From positions 1,426,001 through 1,490,000 of the forward strand of contig NZ_RJJY01000002.1 of the NCBI RefSeq assembly GCF_003751085.1: a stretch of 64,000 nt of DNA. Reading direction: 5' to 3'. The stretch is from Micromonospora sp. Llam0 (GTDB taxonomy: Bacteria > Actinomycetota > Actinomycetes > Mycobacteriales > Micromonosporaceae). Positions 33,408 to 42,060 of the stretch are shown piece by piece; positions within the stretch are counted from its first letter, which is position 1, and each line of letters begins with the position of its first letter. Position numbers and translations under genes: made by a program. The notes under the pieces were generated by a model that saw nothing but the letters and a program-made list of their open reading frames with translations, was not told where the DNA came from and did no database searches.

Positions 33408-34747
33408 GACGTACCGCCCAGGTTGTCCTGATCGGACTACTGGGCGTCATCATCCTGCCCGGAACCCCGCCCGCCGGTGCCGACGAGACCACCGAGAACC
33501 TGCGGATGCAGCTGGTCCTGGACGTCAGCGGCTCGATGCGGGAGCCCGACATGAACGGCCAGACCCGGATGGCCGTCGCCCAACGCGCGTTCAACGAGGT
33601 CGTCGACGCCGTACCGGCCGGCACCGACCTCGGCATCCGGGTCCTCGGTGCCACCTACCCCGGCGACGACAAGGCCCTCGGCTGCCAGGACACCCAGCAG
33701 ATCGTGCCGGTCGGGCCGGTCGACCGCGACCAGGCGAAGGCCGCGATCGCCAGCCTGCGGCCCACCGGTTTCACCCCGATCGGGCTGGCGCTGCGGGAGG
33801 CGGCCAAGGACCTCGGCTCCGGTGAGACCGCCCGACGCATCGTCCTGATCACCGACGGCGAGGACACCTGCGCCCCGCCCGACCCGTGTGACGTCGCCCG
33901 GGAACTCGCCGCCCAGGGCACCCGGCTGATCATCGACACGCTCGGCCTCACGCTCGACGACAAGGTCCGCCAGCAGCTGGTCTGCATCGCCGGGGCCACC
34001 GGCGGCACGTACACCACCGCGCAGAGCGCCGACCAGCTCGCCGACCGGATCAACCAGCTGGTCGACCGGGCCCAGGACACCTACACCCAGACCCCGGAGC
34101 TGGTCACCGGCAGCACCGACTGCACGGCGGCGCCACTGCTCGCGGCCGGTGTCTACACCGACCGGGAACGTTTCGAGGAGCACCGCTGGTACCGCGTACC
34201 GATCCGAGCGGACCAGGAGCTGCGCGCCTCGGTGAGCATCGCGCTGGACCGCCCGGTGAACCGGGACTACGGGATCCTGCTCCGCGCCGTCCATCCCAAC
34301 GGCCGTGAGCTGGTCCGGGGTACCGACGCCGGCAGCGGCCGGACCGACGTACTGTCCACCGGCCTGCGATGGTCCGCCGGCCCGGAAGACGGCCGGGCCG
34401 ACGAGACCGACCGGGCCGACGACGCCGATGGGACTTCTGACCTGGCCGGTACGCCGACCGGTGCCGCGTCCGCCGCCGCGCCGACGGCCGCCGACGCGGA
34501 ACCACCGCCCTCCGAGGTCTGCCTGGTGGTCAGCAACTCGTTCGCCGCCGCCGGCGGGGCCGGCGACGCCCCGGGCATGCCGATCGAGCTCACCGTCGAT
34601 CTGGTGGCCGCCTCCCCCACCCCGGACAGCCCGGGCCTGGGCCGCGGCTGGCTGCTGCTGATCGTACTCAGCCTCGCCGGGCTGGTCACCGGAGTCCTCG
34701 CCGGCTGGCTGACCCGCTGGTGGACCACTGTCTGGAAGGAGAGCTGA
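33398..34747 (+). CDS. Secreted/membrane-anchored von Willebrand factor A protein
   Basis: 449 aa. A signal peptide (to about 29, PAGADE) is followed by a vWA domain with an intact MIDAS: DVSGSM (42-47), GFTPIGLAL (Thr) and LITDGEDTC (Asp). After it come a beta-rich domain with paired cysteines and an Asp/Ala/Pro-rich spacer. A C-terminal membrane helix (GWLLLIVLSLAGLVTGVLAG) with cytoplasmic end WTTVWKES completes it. It probably acts as a metal-dependent adhesion or scaffold protein outside the membrane. It is followed with no gap by a partner of similar topology. Confidence 0.85.
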   Translation: MIIRRTAQVVLIGLLGVIILPGTPPAGADETTENLRMQLVLDVSGSMREPDMNGQTRMAVAQRAFNEVVDAVPAGTDLGIRVLGATYPGDDKALGCQDTQQIVPVGPVDRDQAKAAIASLRPTGFTPIGLALREAAKDLGSGETARRIVLITDGEDTCAPPDPCDVARELAAQGTRLIIDTLGLTLDDKVRQQLVCIAGATGGTYTTAQSADQLADRINQLVDRAQDTYTQTPELVTGSTDCTAAPLLAAGVYTDRERFEEHRWYRVPIRADQELRASVSIALDRPVNRDYGILLRAVHPNGRELVRGTDAGSGRTDVLSTGLRWSAGPEDGRADETDRADDADGTSDLAGTPTGAASAAAPTAADAEPPPSEVCLVVSNSFAAAGGAGDAPGMPIELTVDLVAASPTPDSPGLGRGWLLLIVLSLAGLVTGVLAGWLTRWWTTVWKES

Positions 34748-34748
34748 G

Positions 34749-35669
34749 TTGACCCGTCGTAGATTCCGGCCGACCCGCACCGGCCTGGCCATCGGCGCCG
34801 CTGGCGCCGCCGTCCTTCTCATCGCGACTCCGGCGGCGGCCGACGGTCCCACCCCGGCACCGGCGGAGGCCACCCTCACCAAGGCCGGTACGTCGTTTCT
34901 CACCGCCGCGGCGGTCCACATCGACCAGCCGGTCCGGGTCTCCGCCGCGACCGGTGAGTACCTGTACTGGTCGTTCCCGGCCCAGGCCGGCCAGACCAGC
35001 TCGATCGTGGCGACCGTGACCCTCGCCGATCCGGCGACGCGCAGCGGCGCGTCGACCTGGACCATCGACGTGTTCGACGGGCTGCGCCGCCGCCAGCCGT
35101 GCACCGCGGGCATGCAGTCACCCGTCGGATCCGCCACCGACCGGCAGGTACGGGCCGGCTGCGCACTGCGGCAGGTCCGGGCCTGGGCCGAACCGTGGTC
35201 CGCCGATCCACTGCCCGGTACCTACTACGTCCGGCTCTCCGTCACCGACCTGCCGGAGCAGGACCTCGGCCTGCCGGTGCAGGTCGAGCTGCGGGTGAGC
35301 GCCGACATGTCGGGTGACACCAGCCCGGAGGGCGGCCGGCTGGAGGCGCCGCTGACGCCGACCGTACGGCAAGGGGCGGTGCTCACCAGCGCGGCCGACG
35401 GCACCGGTACGGCGGACGCCGCCGGGCAGACCGACGACGTCCCGGCCGGGGACGACCCAGCCGCAGACGACCCGGACGCCGCCGGACAGGTCGGCGAAGA
35501 GTCCTGGTGGGACAGGGTGGCCGGCTGGTTCAGCGACTGGTTGCCCGGCCTGACGAGTCGGTGGATCTGGACGGTGGCCGGTGGCGTACTGGCCGCCGTC
35601 GGTGGCGTGGTCGGCTTCGGGCTGACCCGCCGGCCCCGCCGCCGGACCGGCCCCGCCGCAGCCGGCTGA
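34749..35669 (+). CDS. Secreted membrane-anchored partner of the vWA protein, function unknown
   Basis: 306 aa from TTG 34749, one base after the vWA stop with AAGGAGAG upstream. A signal peptide (TGLAIGAAGAAVLLIATPAA) precedes a beta-sandwich-like domain (residues 40-190) that resembles the extracellular part of the vWA protein (TYYVRLSVTDLPEQD). An acidic spacer, a Trp-rich amphipathic segment (SWWDRVAGWFSDWL) and a membrane helix with an Arg-rich end follow. The tight coupling implies a joint surface complex. Confidence 0.75.
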   Translation: MTRRRFRPTRTGLAIGAAGAAVLLIATPAAADGPTPAPAEATLTKAGTSFLTAAAVHIDQPVRVSAATGEYLYWSFPAQAGQTSSIVATVTLADPATRSGASTWTIDVFDGLRRRQPCTAGMQSPVGSATDRQVRAGCALRQVRAWAEPWSADPLPGTYYVRLSVTDLPEQDLGLPVQVELRVSADMSGDTSPEGGRLEAPLTPTVRQGAVLTSAADGTGTADAAGQTDDVPAGDDPAADDPDAAGQVGEESWWDRVAGWFSDWLPGLTSRWIWTVAGGVLAAVGGVVGFGLTRRPRRRTGPAAAG

Positions 35670-35672
35670 CCG

Positions 35673-36440
35673 TCAACCGGCGGCCGCCAGCCGCCGCATC
35701 GACTCGACCGGCAGCCGGCGTCCGACCGCCACCACCGGCCGTCCGGTAGGCGTGCCGTCGATCGGACCGGCGGCAGCCGGGTCGATCTCGGTCAGCAGCC
35801 TACGGAACAGCGTCGGGCGGTCTACCCGGATCACGGTGCTGCGCCCGCTGCGCTCGACGACCGTGTGCGGCAGCGCCAACGCCGGCGCGGCACTTCGCAG
35901 CAGCGCCGCCGCCGGGGTGCTCACCGAGATGGCGAGCACCCCGGCGGTCCGGTCCGCCGGAGCCAGCAGCGCGGCCATCCGCCAGACGGCCAGCGCAGCG
36001 GGGTAGTGCGCGGCCGCCAGCCCGGGGCTGCCGAGCATCCGCCGCCCGTCGCGCCACGCGCCGGCCAACGCCCGCAACACCCGGTGGTACCCGTCCGAGG
36101 ACACCTCGACCCTGGTCAGCGAGGCGCATGCGCCGACCGGGCTGGTCACCGACCAGGTGATCGTGGACAGCAGGCGGGCGGTCCGGGCCGCGGCCGCCGG
36201 CTGCTCGGTCTGGGCCACCGGTAGCTGCCGGTCCGCGGTGGCCGACGCCGGCCCCAGCCGGCGCCAGCCGACCGGCCGCCGCTCGTTCCAGCAGAACGCG
36301 GCCTCCAGCAACGGGTACGCGCCGAGCGGGCCGGCCGCGACGGCGCGCAGCACCTTCTCGGTGCCACCACCGGGCCGGTTGTCCGCCCCGGTGCAGGCGT
36401 CGCCGGCAGCGCCACTGCCGGCCGTGGTCGGTAGGGTCAT
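35673..36440 (-). CDS. Conserved-looking hypothetical protein
   Basis: 255 aa from ATG 36440. No family recognised. It has no signal peptide or membrane helix. It is Ala/Arg-rich with a repeated pattern of short helices and strands (RVEVSSDGYHRVLRALAGAW, GVLAISVSTPAAALLRSAAP, TVVERSGRSTVIRVDRPTLF). Codon bias fits a real gene, and it starts only three bases past the end of the converging partner gene. Upstream, the substrate-binding lipoprotein gene reads in the same direction across a 50-bp gap, so they may be co-transcribed. Confidence 0.6.
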   Translation of the reverse strand: MTLPTTAGSGAAGDACTGADNRPGGGTEKVLRAVAAGPLGAYPLLEAAFCWNERRPVGWRRLGPASATADRQLPVAQTEQPAAAARTARLLSTITWSVTSPVGACASLTRVEVSSDGYHRVLRALAGAWRDGRRMLGSPGLAAAHYPAALAVWRMAALLAPADRTAGVLAISVSTPAAALLRSAAPALALPHTVVERSGRSTVIRVDRPTLFRRLLTEIDPAAAGPIDGTPTGRPVVAVGRRLPVESMRRLAAAG

Positions 36441-36491
36441 GACTGAGCTCCTCTGCCACGTTCACGGACGCGCCCGCCAGGGGCGCGCAGG

Positions 36492-37640
36492 TCAACTTGC
36501 CGGGATGGACCGCTCCGCCACGAACCGGCCCTGCTGGACGCGGAACGCCCAGACCACTACCGACGACGCCACCAGCTCACCGGTGCCGGTCCAGGCGATC
36601 CGGGTGGTGACCCCGGGCGCGTCGTAGTCGTCGACGAACGCGGCCATCGCGGCCCGGTCCCCGTGTCCGGCCTGGATTCCGGCGAGGAACACCGTCGCCG
36701 CGTCGTACGACTCGGCGGAGTTCGTGCCCGGCTCCACCCCGAAGCGTTCCCGGTAGCGCTGCGGAAACTCGGCCCCGGCCCGCTCCGGCGGCAGACAGGG
36801 GCAGGTGATCACCACCCCGGTCTCGGCGTCGTCGCCGGCCTCGCGGAGAAATCCGTCCGCCTTCGCCCCGTCACCGGCGACGAAGGTCGCCGGGATGTCG
36901 GCCGCGCGCAGCTGGCGGCGCAGCCGACCAGCTTCCGCGTAGTAGCCGCCGTAGAAGACGACGTCGGCGTCGGCGGAACGGATCTGCCCGACCACCGCGC
37001 TGAAGTCGGTCGCTCCGGCGGCGACCGTCGCCCGCTGCACCACCTTGGCGCCGAGTCCGGCGGCCACCTGGTCGGCCAGCCCTTGGCCGTACGCCCCGCC
37101 GTCGTCGACGACGAACACCGCCGTGCCGCCCAGCGCCTGGTCGATGTACCGACCGGCGGCACGCCCCTGCACGGCGTCGTTGCCGACCAGCCGGTGGAAG
37201 GTGGACCAGCCGCGTTCGCTGAGTTCGGTCCGGGTCGCCGAGGTGGTGATCGTGGCGACGCCACCCTGGTCGAGGATCGGCAGTGCCGCTTCGGCCTCGC
37301 CGGAGAAGCCCGGACCGACCACCCCGATGATGCGGGCGTCGTCGACGATCTGCTGGGCCAGCGCGGGGGCCTGCTTCGGGTCGCCCTGCGAATCGAACTC
37401 GACCAGCTCCACCGGGCAGTCCGGATGCTCCGCCCGGTACTGGTCGAAGGCCAGTCGGGCACCGTCGCGGACGTTGCCGCCGAGGTCGGCCGAGTCGCCG
37501 GAGAGCGGGCCGAGGACCGCGATGCGGCTGCCGCAGGCGCTGGCCGGTGCCGGCTGCTCGCCGCCGGCCGCGACGCATCCGGTCAGCACCGACAGCAGGC
37601 CGAGCATCGCCGTCGGCCGCAGCAACGTACGCACGTCCAC
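36492..37640 (-). CDS. Substrate-binding lipoprotein of branched-chain amino-acid/amide ABC type
   Basis: 382 aa. The lipobox SVLTGC places the lipidated Cys at 22. The body is a type I periplasmic-binding fold: IAVLGPLSGDSADLGGNVRD, VELVEFDSQGDPKQAPALA, GVVGPGFSGEAEAALPIL, DVVFYGGYYAEAGRLRRQL. This is the Leu/Ile/Val- or urea-binding style. No permease or ATPase genes of that transporter are next to it, so it may be an orphan sensor or receptor. Confidence 0.88.
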   Translation of the reverse strand: MDVRTLLRPTAMLGLLSVLTGCVAAGGEQPAPASACGSRIAVLGPLSGDSADLGGNVRDGARLAFDQYRAEHPDCPVELVEFDSQGDPKQAPALAQQIVDDARIIGVVGPGFSGEAEAALPILDQGGVATITTSATRTELSERGWSTFHRLVGNDAVQGRAAGRYIDQALGGTAVFVVDDGGAYGQGLADQVAAGLGAKVVQRATVAAGATDFSAVVGQIRSADADVVFYGGYYAEAGRLRRQLRAADIPATFVAGDGAKADGFLREAGDDAETGVVITCPCLPPERAGAEFPQRYRERFGVEPGTNSAESYDAATVFLAGIQAGHGDRAAMAAFVDDYDAPGVTTRIAWTGTGELVASSVVVWAFRVQQGRFVAERSIPAS

Positions 37641-37693
37641 CTCCTGTACCCGGTCGGACCCGCCTATCCTGCTGGTAGGAGCGTGAGGTTTTG

Positions 37694-38176
37694 ATGAGAC
37701 GATTTGTACGGGGCGCGGTGCTGGTCCTCACCGGGTTGGTCCTCAGCGGGTGCAGCGACCCCGGGGCGGGGGCCCCGGCGGGTGTCTCCGCCGCGCCGTC
37801 GTCCACCGCGACCGGCACCGCGTTGTATGCGGTCGACTCCCGGACGCTGGACGAGATCGTCATCGACGCGCAGGGGTTCGTGCTGTACCGGTCCGACCGG
37901 GACACCGCAGCACCGACCTGGTCCGCCTGCGAGGGACAGTGCCGGCAGTCCTGGCTTCCGGCCCCCTGCGAGGGCGAGGTACGGGTGGAGGGAATCGACC
38001 GGCAGCTGGTCGGCTGCTTCGACCGGTCCGACGGGAGCCGGCAGCTGAGCCTGGCCGGCTGGCCGTTGTACGGCTACGCCGGTGACCGGATGCCCGGCGA
38101 CGCGAACGGCCACGGCCAGTCGGGCATCTGGTTCGCGATCCGCCCCGACGGCGACAACGCGGTCTACGTACCCTGA
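37694..38176 (+). CDS. Small lipoprotein with COG4315-type repeat
   Basis: 160 aa from ATG 37694 (GTGAGG upstream). The lipobox LVLSGC has the lipidated Cys at 20. The domain has the pattern VIDAQGFVLYRSDRD, APTWSACEGQCRQSW and LSLAGWPLYGYAGD, which is the secreted predicted-lipoprotein repeat family (COG4315/DUF-type) with two clustered Cys pairs. Function unknown. It is divergent from the substrate-binding protein gene (53-bp gap) and converges on the histidine kinase. Confidence 0.8.
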   Translation: MRRFVRGAVLVLTGLVLSGCSDPGAGAPAGVSAAPSSTATGTALYAVDSRTLDEIVIDAQGFVLYRSDRDTAAPTWSACEGQCRQSWLPAPCEGEVRVEGIDRQLVGCFDRSDGSRQLSLAGWPLYGYAGDRMPGDANGHGQSGIWFAIRPDGDNAVYVP

Positions 38177-38221
38177 TCGGGCGGTCCCGGCATGCTGACC
38201 GGTCCGCTCGGGCACGCCGCC

Positions 38222-39520
38222 CTACCCGCCCTGACCGCCGGGCAGCCGCAGCCGGGCCTCGGCACCGCCGCCTTCGGCGTTGACCAGCCGCAGCTGCCCG
38301 CCGTGCAGTTGCGCCACCCAGCTGGCGATGGCCAGCCCGAGCCCGGTGCCGTCCTCGGTGCCGCTGCGGAACCGCTGCTCGGGCGCGGCGGCGACGGCTT
38401 CGCTGAGCCCGGTGCCGCGATCGCGTACCCGTACCGTCGGTGGCCCGGCGGTGACCTCGAGCCGGATCTCGGCCGGCTGGTCGGCGGCCCGACCGTGCTG
38501 GACCGCATTCTGGATCAGATTGCGCAGCGCGATCCGGACCAGCGCCGGGTCGCCGTACGCCACCACCGCCTCGGTGACCGGCACCGCCCGGTGCGGCGCG
38601 ACGACGGTGTCGGCCAGCACCTCCTCGGCCAGTTGGTCCAGGCGGAACGGCTCCCGGCGCAGGTCACGCAGGCCGGCGACGAGCTGGGCCCGGGTGAGCA
38701 GGACGGAGACCGAGTCGGCGAGCCGGTCGGCGGAGCGCACCACCTGGCGCAGCGCCGCCGGGCGGCGCTGCGGCTCGGCCAGCGCGGTCTCGGAGACGGC
38801 ACGGATCACGGTCAGCGGTGTGCGCAGCTCGTGCGCGGCGTCGGCGACGAACCGTTCCTGCTGGTTGAGCGCGTCGGCGATGGGCTCGGTGCCACGGCGG
38901 GCGAGCAGGTATCCGCCGGCACAGGCCAACGCGGTGAAGCTGACGCCGCCGGCGACCAGGGCCAGGGCCAGCCGCCGGTTGGCGGTCTCGGCCGGCCCGG
39001 TGTCGCCGAGCACCACGACGGCGCCGGCCACCGCGCCGGTGACGGCGTGCTCGAACGGTACGGCGAGCAGCGGGGTGGGGGTACCGGCGGTGTCGCCGAC
39101 TCCGCCGGCGAGCTCGGTACCGGAGGTCCAGACCGTTCGGGCCGGTGCGAGCAGGTTGCCCGGTGGGACGACCGGCAACCGGGCCGGGTACGCGAAGACC
39201 AGGCTGAGGTCGGTCCGGCCGGCCTCGTACACGTAGACGGCGGTGGTGCCGTTGGCGACCGCGTTGTCGAACAGTTTGTCGAGTTGCAGCGCCCCGGACT
39301 CGTAGTAGAGCAGGGCGGCGGCGGTGCTGGCGGTACGCCGCAGCTCGGCGGCGACCACCTCGTCCCGCTGCCGTCCGTCGACCAGCAGCGCGACGGCACC
39401 CATCCCGGCCAGGCCGACCACGTTGATCGCCATCACCAGCAGCGTGATCCGGATCCGCAGGTTGCGCAGCCGGTCGGCGGTCTGCAGCGGCTTGCCGCCC
39501 CGCCGGTCGCGGCGGTTCAC
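38222..39520 (-). CDS. Sensor histidine kinase
   Basis: 432 aa, GTG start at 39520. Two membrane helices (about 24-47 and 185-207) flank a 135-residue extracellular sensor. The catalytic part carries AAHELRTPLT (phosphorylated His230), the N box RIALRNLIQNAVQHG, RVRDRGTGLS (G1) and GTGLGLAIA (G2). It pairs with the response regulator just upstream. No obvious target operon beyond that; the neighbouring lipoprotein and FnIII-CBM2 genes are candidates. Confidence 0.92.
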   Translation of the reverse strand: MNRRDRRGGKPLQTADRLRNLRIRITLLVMAINVVGLAGMGAVALLVDGRQRDEVVAAELRRTASTAAALLYYESGALQLDKLFDNAVANGTTAVYVYEAGRTDLSLVFAYPARLPVVPPGNLLAPARTVWTSGTELAGGVGDTAGTPTPLLAVPFEHAVTGAVAGAVVVLGDTGPAETANRRLALALVAGGVSFTALACAGGYLLARRGTEPIADALNQQERFVADAAHELRTPLTVIRAVSETALAEPQRRPAALRQVVRSADRLADSVSVLLTRAQLVAGLRDLRREPFRLDQLAEEVLADTVVAPHRAVPVTEAVVAYGDPALVRIALRNLIQNAVQHGRAADQPAEIRLEVTAGPPTVRVRDRGTGLSEAVAAAPEQRFRSGTEDGTGLGLAIASWVAQLHGGQLRLVNAEGGGAEARLRLPGGQGG

Positions 39521-39566
39521 GACGGCGCCCCGCCAACTCGACCGGCGGTCACGACGGCGCCCCGCC
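39517..39566. repeat. 18-bp direct duplication at the regulator-kinase junction
   Basis: tcacgacggcgccccgcc occurs at 39517-39534 and 39549-39566, 32 bp apart. One copy holds the regulator's last codons and stop; the other supplies the kinase start codon. Confidence 0.85.
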
Positions 39567-40217
39567 GACCCGGTAGCCGACCCCGCGTACGGTGTGGATC
39601 AGCTGCGGTTCGCCGAGCTTGCGGCGCAGCTGGGCGACCACCGCGTCCACCACGTTCGAGCTGGGGTCGGCGAGCTCGTCCCAGCAGTGTTCGAACAGGT
39701 CGCTGCGGCTGACCACCGCCGGGCGCCGGACCAGCAGCATCTCCAGTACGGCGAACTCCTTGCGGGTGAGCGTCAGCAGGACGCCGGCGCGGCGCACCTC
39801 CCGGCGGGCGGCGTCGACCTCCAGATCGGCCACCCGCAGCAGCGGCGGGGTGGTGGCGCCGCGGCGTCGGCAGAGGGCCCGGACCCGCAGCACCAGTTCG
39901 GCGGTGACGAAGGGCTTCACCACGTAGTCGTCGACACCGGCCTGGAAGCCGGCGATCCGGTCCCCGGCGCTGTCCAGCGCGGTGAGCACCAGCGCCGGTG
40001 TGGTGAGCCCGGCCCGCCGGCGGTGGCCGAGCTGGTGCAGTGAGTCGCCTTCCGGAAGGATCCGGTCGAGCACCAGACAGTCGTAGTCGTTGATGCTCAT
40101 GCTCAGGTCGGCCTGGCTCCAGTCGGCCGCCTGGTCGACGGCGAATCCGCCGGAGCGCAGCGCGGTGACGACGGCGCTGCGTACCTCGGGGTCGTCCTCG
40201 ACCACCAGCACCCGCAT
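39549..40217 (-). CDS. OmpR/PhoB-type response regulator
   Basis: 222 aa from ATG 40217. Receiver domain with acidic pocket VVEDDPEV, phospho-acceptor Asp51 in LVLDRILPEGD and Lys in YVVKPF. It is followed by a winged-helix DNA-binding domain (LTLTRKEFAVLEMLLVRRPA, VVDAVVAQLRRKLGEP). It is the first gene of the two-component operon. Confidence 0.93.
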   Translation of the reverse strand: MRVLVVEDDPEVRSAVVTALRSGGFAVDQAADWSQADLSMSINDYDCLVLDRILPEGDSLHQLGHRRRAGLTTPALVLTALDSAGDRIAGFQAGVDDYVVKPFVTAELVLRVRALCRRRGATTPPLLRVADLEVDAARREVRRAGVLLTLTRKEFAVLEMLLVRRPAVVSRSDLFEHCWDELADPSSNVVDAVVAQLRRKLGEPQLIHTVRGVGYRVGGAPS

Positions 40218-40265
40218 GCGGGCGAGGCTAGCAAGCCGCCGTCACCAGCGCGTCTTCGACGAGGG

Positions 40266-41330
40266 TCAACCCGAGGACGCGCACCGGTCGCCGTTGAGCA
40301 GGAAGTCCGTCGGCGGCGGGTTGCTCGCCTGGTACCTGACCACGAAACCGAGCTGTACGCTGCCGCTGACCGGGATCCGGCTGTTCCATGTGGTGTTGGC
40401 GACGGTGATCTCCGGCGGCACCAGGTCGACCGGTTCGGCGCCCCACAGGTGGCTGATCCGCTGGTCGCCGGGGAAGGTCCAGCGCAGGGTCCAGCCGTCG
40501 ATCGCGACCGGTCCGGCGTTGTGGATGGTCAGCTGGGCCTGGAAGGCTCCGGGCCAGTGGTTCACCACCTGGTAGCTGACCTTGCAGTCGGGTGCCGCCG
40601 GCAGGGTCCGCACGGTCAGTGGCTCGGACGGTGGTGAGGTGTTGCCGGCGTCATCGTGGGCCCGCACCACGAAGGTGTACGCGGTCTGCGGTTGTAGTGC
40701 GCCGACCCGGGCGGTCGGTCCGGTCGGTGGGTGTTGCGGGGCGGTCGCCACCGGGGTGGTGGAGCCGTCGGGGTTGATCCGCAGCACCTCGTACCAGGCG
40801 ACGTAGACGTTGTCGGCGGACGGCTGCCACCGCAGGGTGACCGAGTCGGTGCCGATCGTGGTGGCGGTCAGCGCGGTGGGCGCGGTGGGTGGTTGGCCGT
40901 CGCCGGGCGGCATGGTCAGGCGCAGGCTCGGGCTGGCCGGCGAACGGTTGCCGGCGGCGTCGAGCGCGTACACCCAGAACTGGTACGTCTGCGACGGCCC
41001 CAGCCCGTCGATGGTGATCTCGTTGTCGGGGGTCGTGCTGATCACGATGTAGTCGGTGTGCAGTCGGGCCACCTCGTAGCCGGTCACCCCGACGTCGTCG
41101 GTGGCCGCCGTCCAGACCAGGGTGACGTCGGTGGTGCCGATCGCGGCGACGGTCGGGGTGCCGGGGGTGGTCGGCGGCTCGGTGTCCGCCACGGCGAGCG
41201 CCGCGGACGCCGGCAGCAGGGGTGGGCCGAGCAGCGCGGCGGCGACCGCGACGCCGAGCCGGCGTCGGGTGCGGTTGGGATCGCGCCGGATCCACCGGCG
41301 GCAGTGGTGCGGCGGTTGCGGCATGGACAT
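40266..41330 (-). CDS. Secreted protein with two fibronectin III domains and a CBM2 cellulose-binding domain
   Basis: 354 aa from ATG 41330. A twin-arginine-like basic N-terminus (RRWIRRDPNRTRRRLGVAVA) leads a hydrophobic signal. Two FnIII modules follow (TPTVAAIGTTDVTLVWTAAT, TALTATTIGTDSVTLRWQPS), then a C-terminal CBM2-like domain (CKVSYQVVNHWPGAFQAQLT, IDGWTLRWTFPGDQ) ending with the partner Cys (GDRCASSG). There is no catalytic domain, so it is a binder or anchor for cellulose or chitin. The upstream 700 bp is non-coding and has hairpins plus a cellobiose-type operator. Confidence 0.85.
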   Translation of the reverse strand: MSMPQPPHHCRRWIRRDPNRTRRRLGVAVAAALLGPPLLPASAALAVADTEPPTTPGTPTVAAIGTTDVTLVWTAATDDVGVTGYEVARLHTDYIVISTTPDNEITIDGLGPSQTYQFWVYALDAAGNRSPASPSLRLTMPPGDGQPPTAPTALTATTIGTDSVTLRWQPSADNVYVAWYEVLRINPDGSTTPVATAPQHPPTGPTARVGALQPQTAYTFVVRAHDDAGNTSPPSEPLTVRTLPAAPDCKVSYQVVNHWPGAFQAQLTIHNAGPVAIDGWTLRWTFPGDQRISHLWGAEPVDLVPPEITVANTTWNSRIPVSGSVQLGFVVRYQASNPPPTDFLLNGDRCASSG

Positions 41331-41691
41331 CTCGCTTTCGGTGCGGACGCCGGGACGGACCAGCGACTGTGAGATCCATGATTGTCGATTTAATAGCCGG
41401 GCACCACCGCACCGGCAGCACCCGACGGGATCATCCGGTCGCGACCAGCGGATCAACCGACTGTGAGCTTGCCCACTACCAATCGGCGAGCCCCGGACCC
41501 TTGCGCGACGACGGAACGGGCTTCGGTCCGACCGTCGCCGCAGACCGGGCACGGCCGCCCAGCCGCTGCTCCAGGCCCTATACACAACGAAGCCCGCCGG
41601 CTCATCGGCGGGCTGGGCAGCGCTGTCGGACGGACCAGCGTCGCGGTCCTGACTTGTCGGCGATTCCCCGCCGTAACAATCGGAGACTAGC

Positions 41692-41723
41692 GTGGGGACG
41701 GGGAGGGCAACCCCCGTCCCCAC
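41692..41723. terminator. 12-bp-stem hairpin, probable terminator
   Basis: gtggggacgggg, loop agggcaac, ccccgtccccac. A very stable structure that could end minus-strand transcripts coming from the TrkA-type gene. Confidence 0.5.
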
Positions 41724-41953
41724 CATCAGTTGCTACACACGCACGAGCGGTCTGGCGTCCAGGTCGTGCGTGACGCGCGGGAGCCGGGCCACGCGAGTGG
41801 CTCTGGTTCCACCTCCTCTCGACAGGTGGTGCGCGGGCTGGCGGCGGAGTCCGGGCTTGGCCCGCCGCCAGCCTCGGGAGCTGTGCGGTTGACACGGTGA
41901 TGTCGCCATCGCCGCGCCACGCGTCGACTACTTCAGCGGGGCACATCCATCGA

Positions 41954-41967
41954 TGGAAGCGCTCCCA
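41954..41967. promoter_or_regulatory. CebR-like operator
   Basis: tggaagcgctccca differs at one position from the 14-bp palindrome TGGGAGCGCTCCCA bound by the cellobiose repressor CebR of actinomycetes. The nearest carbohydrate-binding gene is the FnIII-CBM2 gene, whose start is about 620 bp downstream on the minus strand. Confidence 0.5.
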
Positions 41968-42060
41968 TGCAGGGACTGTAGCCTGAGTCACGAGTTTGCG
42001 AAAGTGCAGCGGCTGATCAGCTCACGAAATGAAGGTGTGATGAGGCGGTCACGCCCATGT

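Larger units (their letters stand above)
41331..42060. other. 730-bp non-coding region with three strong hairpins
   Basis: I find no convincing gene. Hairpins: gcccgccgg...gcgggc at 41592-41613, gtggggacgggg/ccccgtccccac at 41692-41723 and ggctggcggcgg/ccgccgccagcc at 41836-41873. A cellobiose-operator-like dyad follows at 41954-41967. It could be a long structured leader of the FnIII-CBM2 gene, a small RNA, or the terminator region of the TrkA-type gene on its right. Confidence 0.6.

Noticed and set aside
41602..41991. 129-codon minus-strand frame in the 730-bp gap
   Set aside because: Pro/Arg-rich, spans the strong hairpins and the CebR-like operator, no start signal; treated as non-coding.
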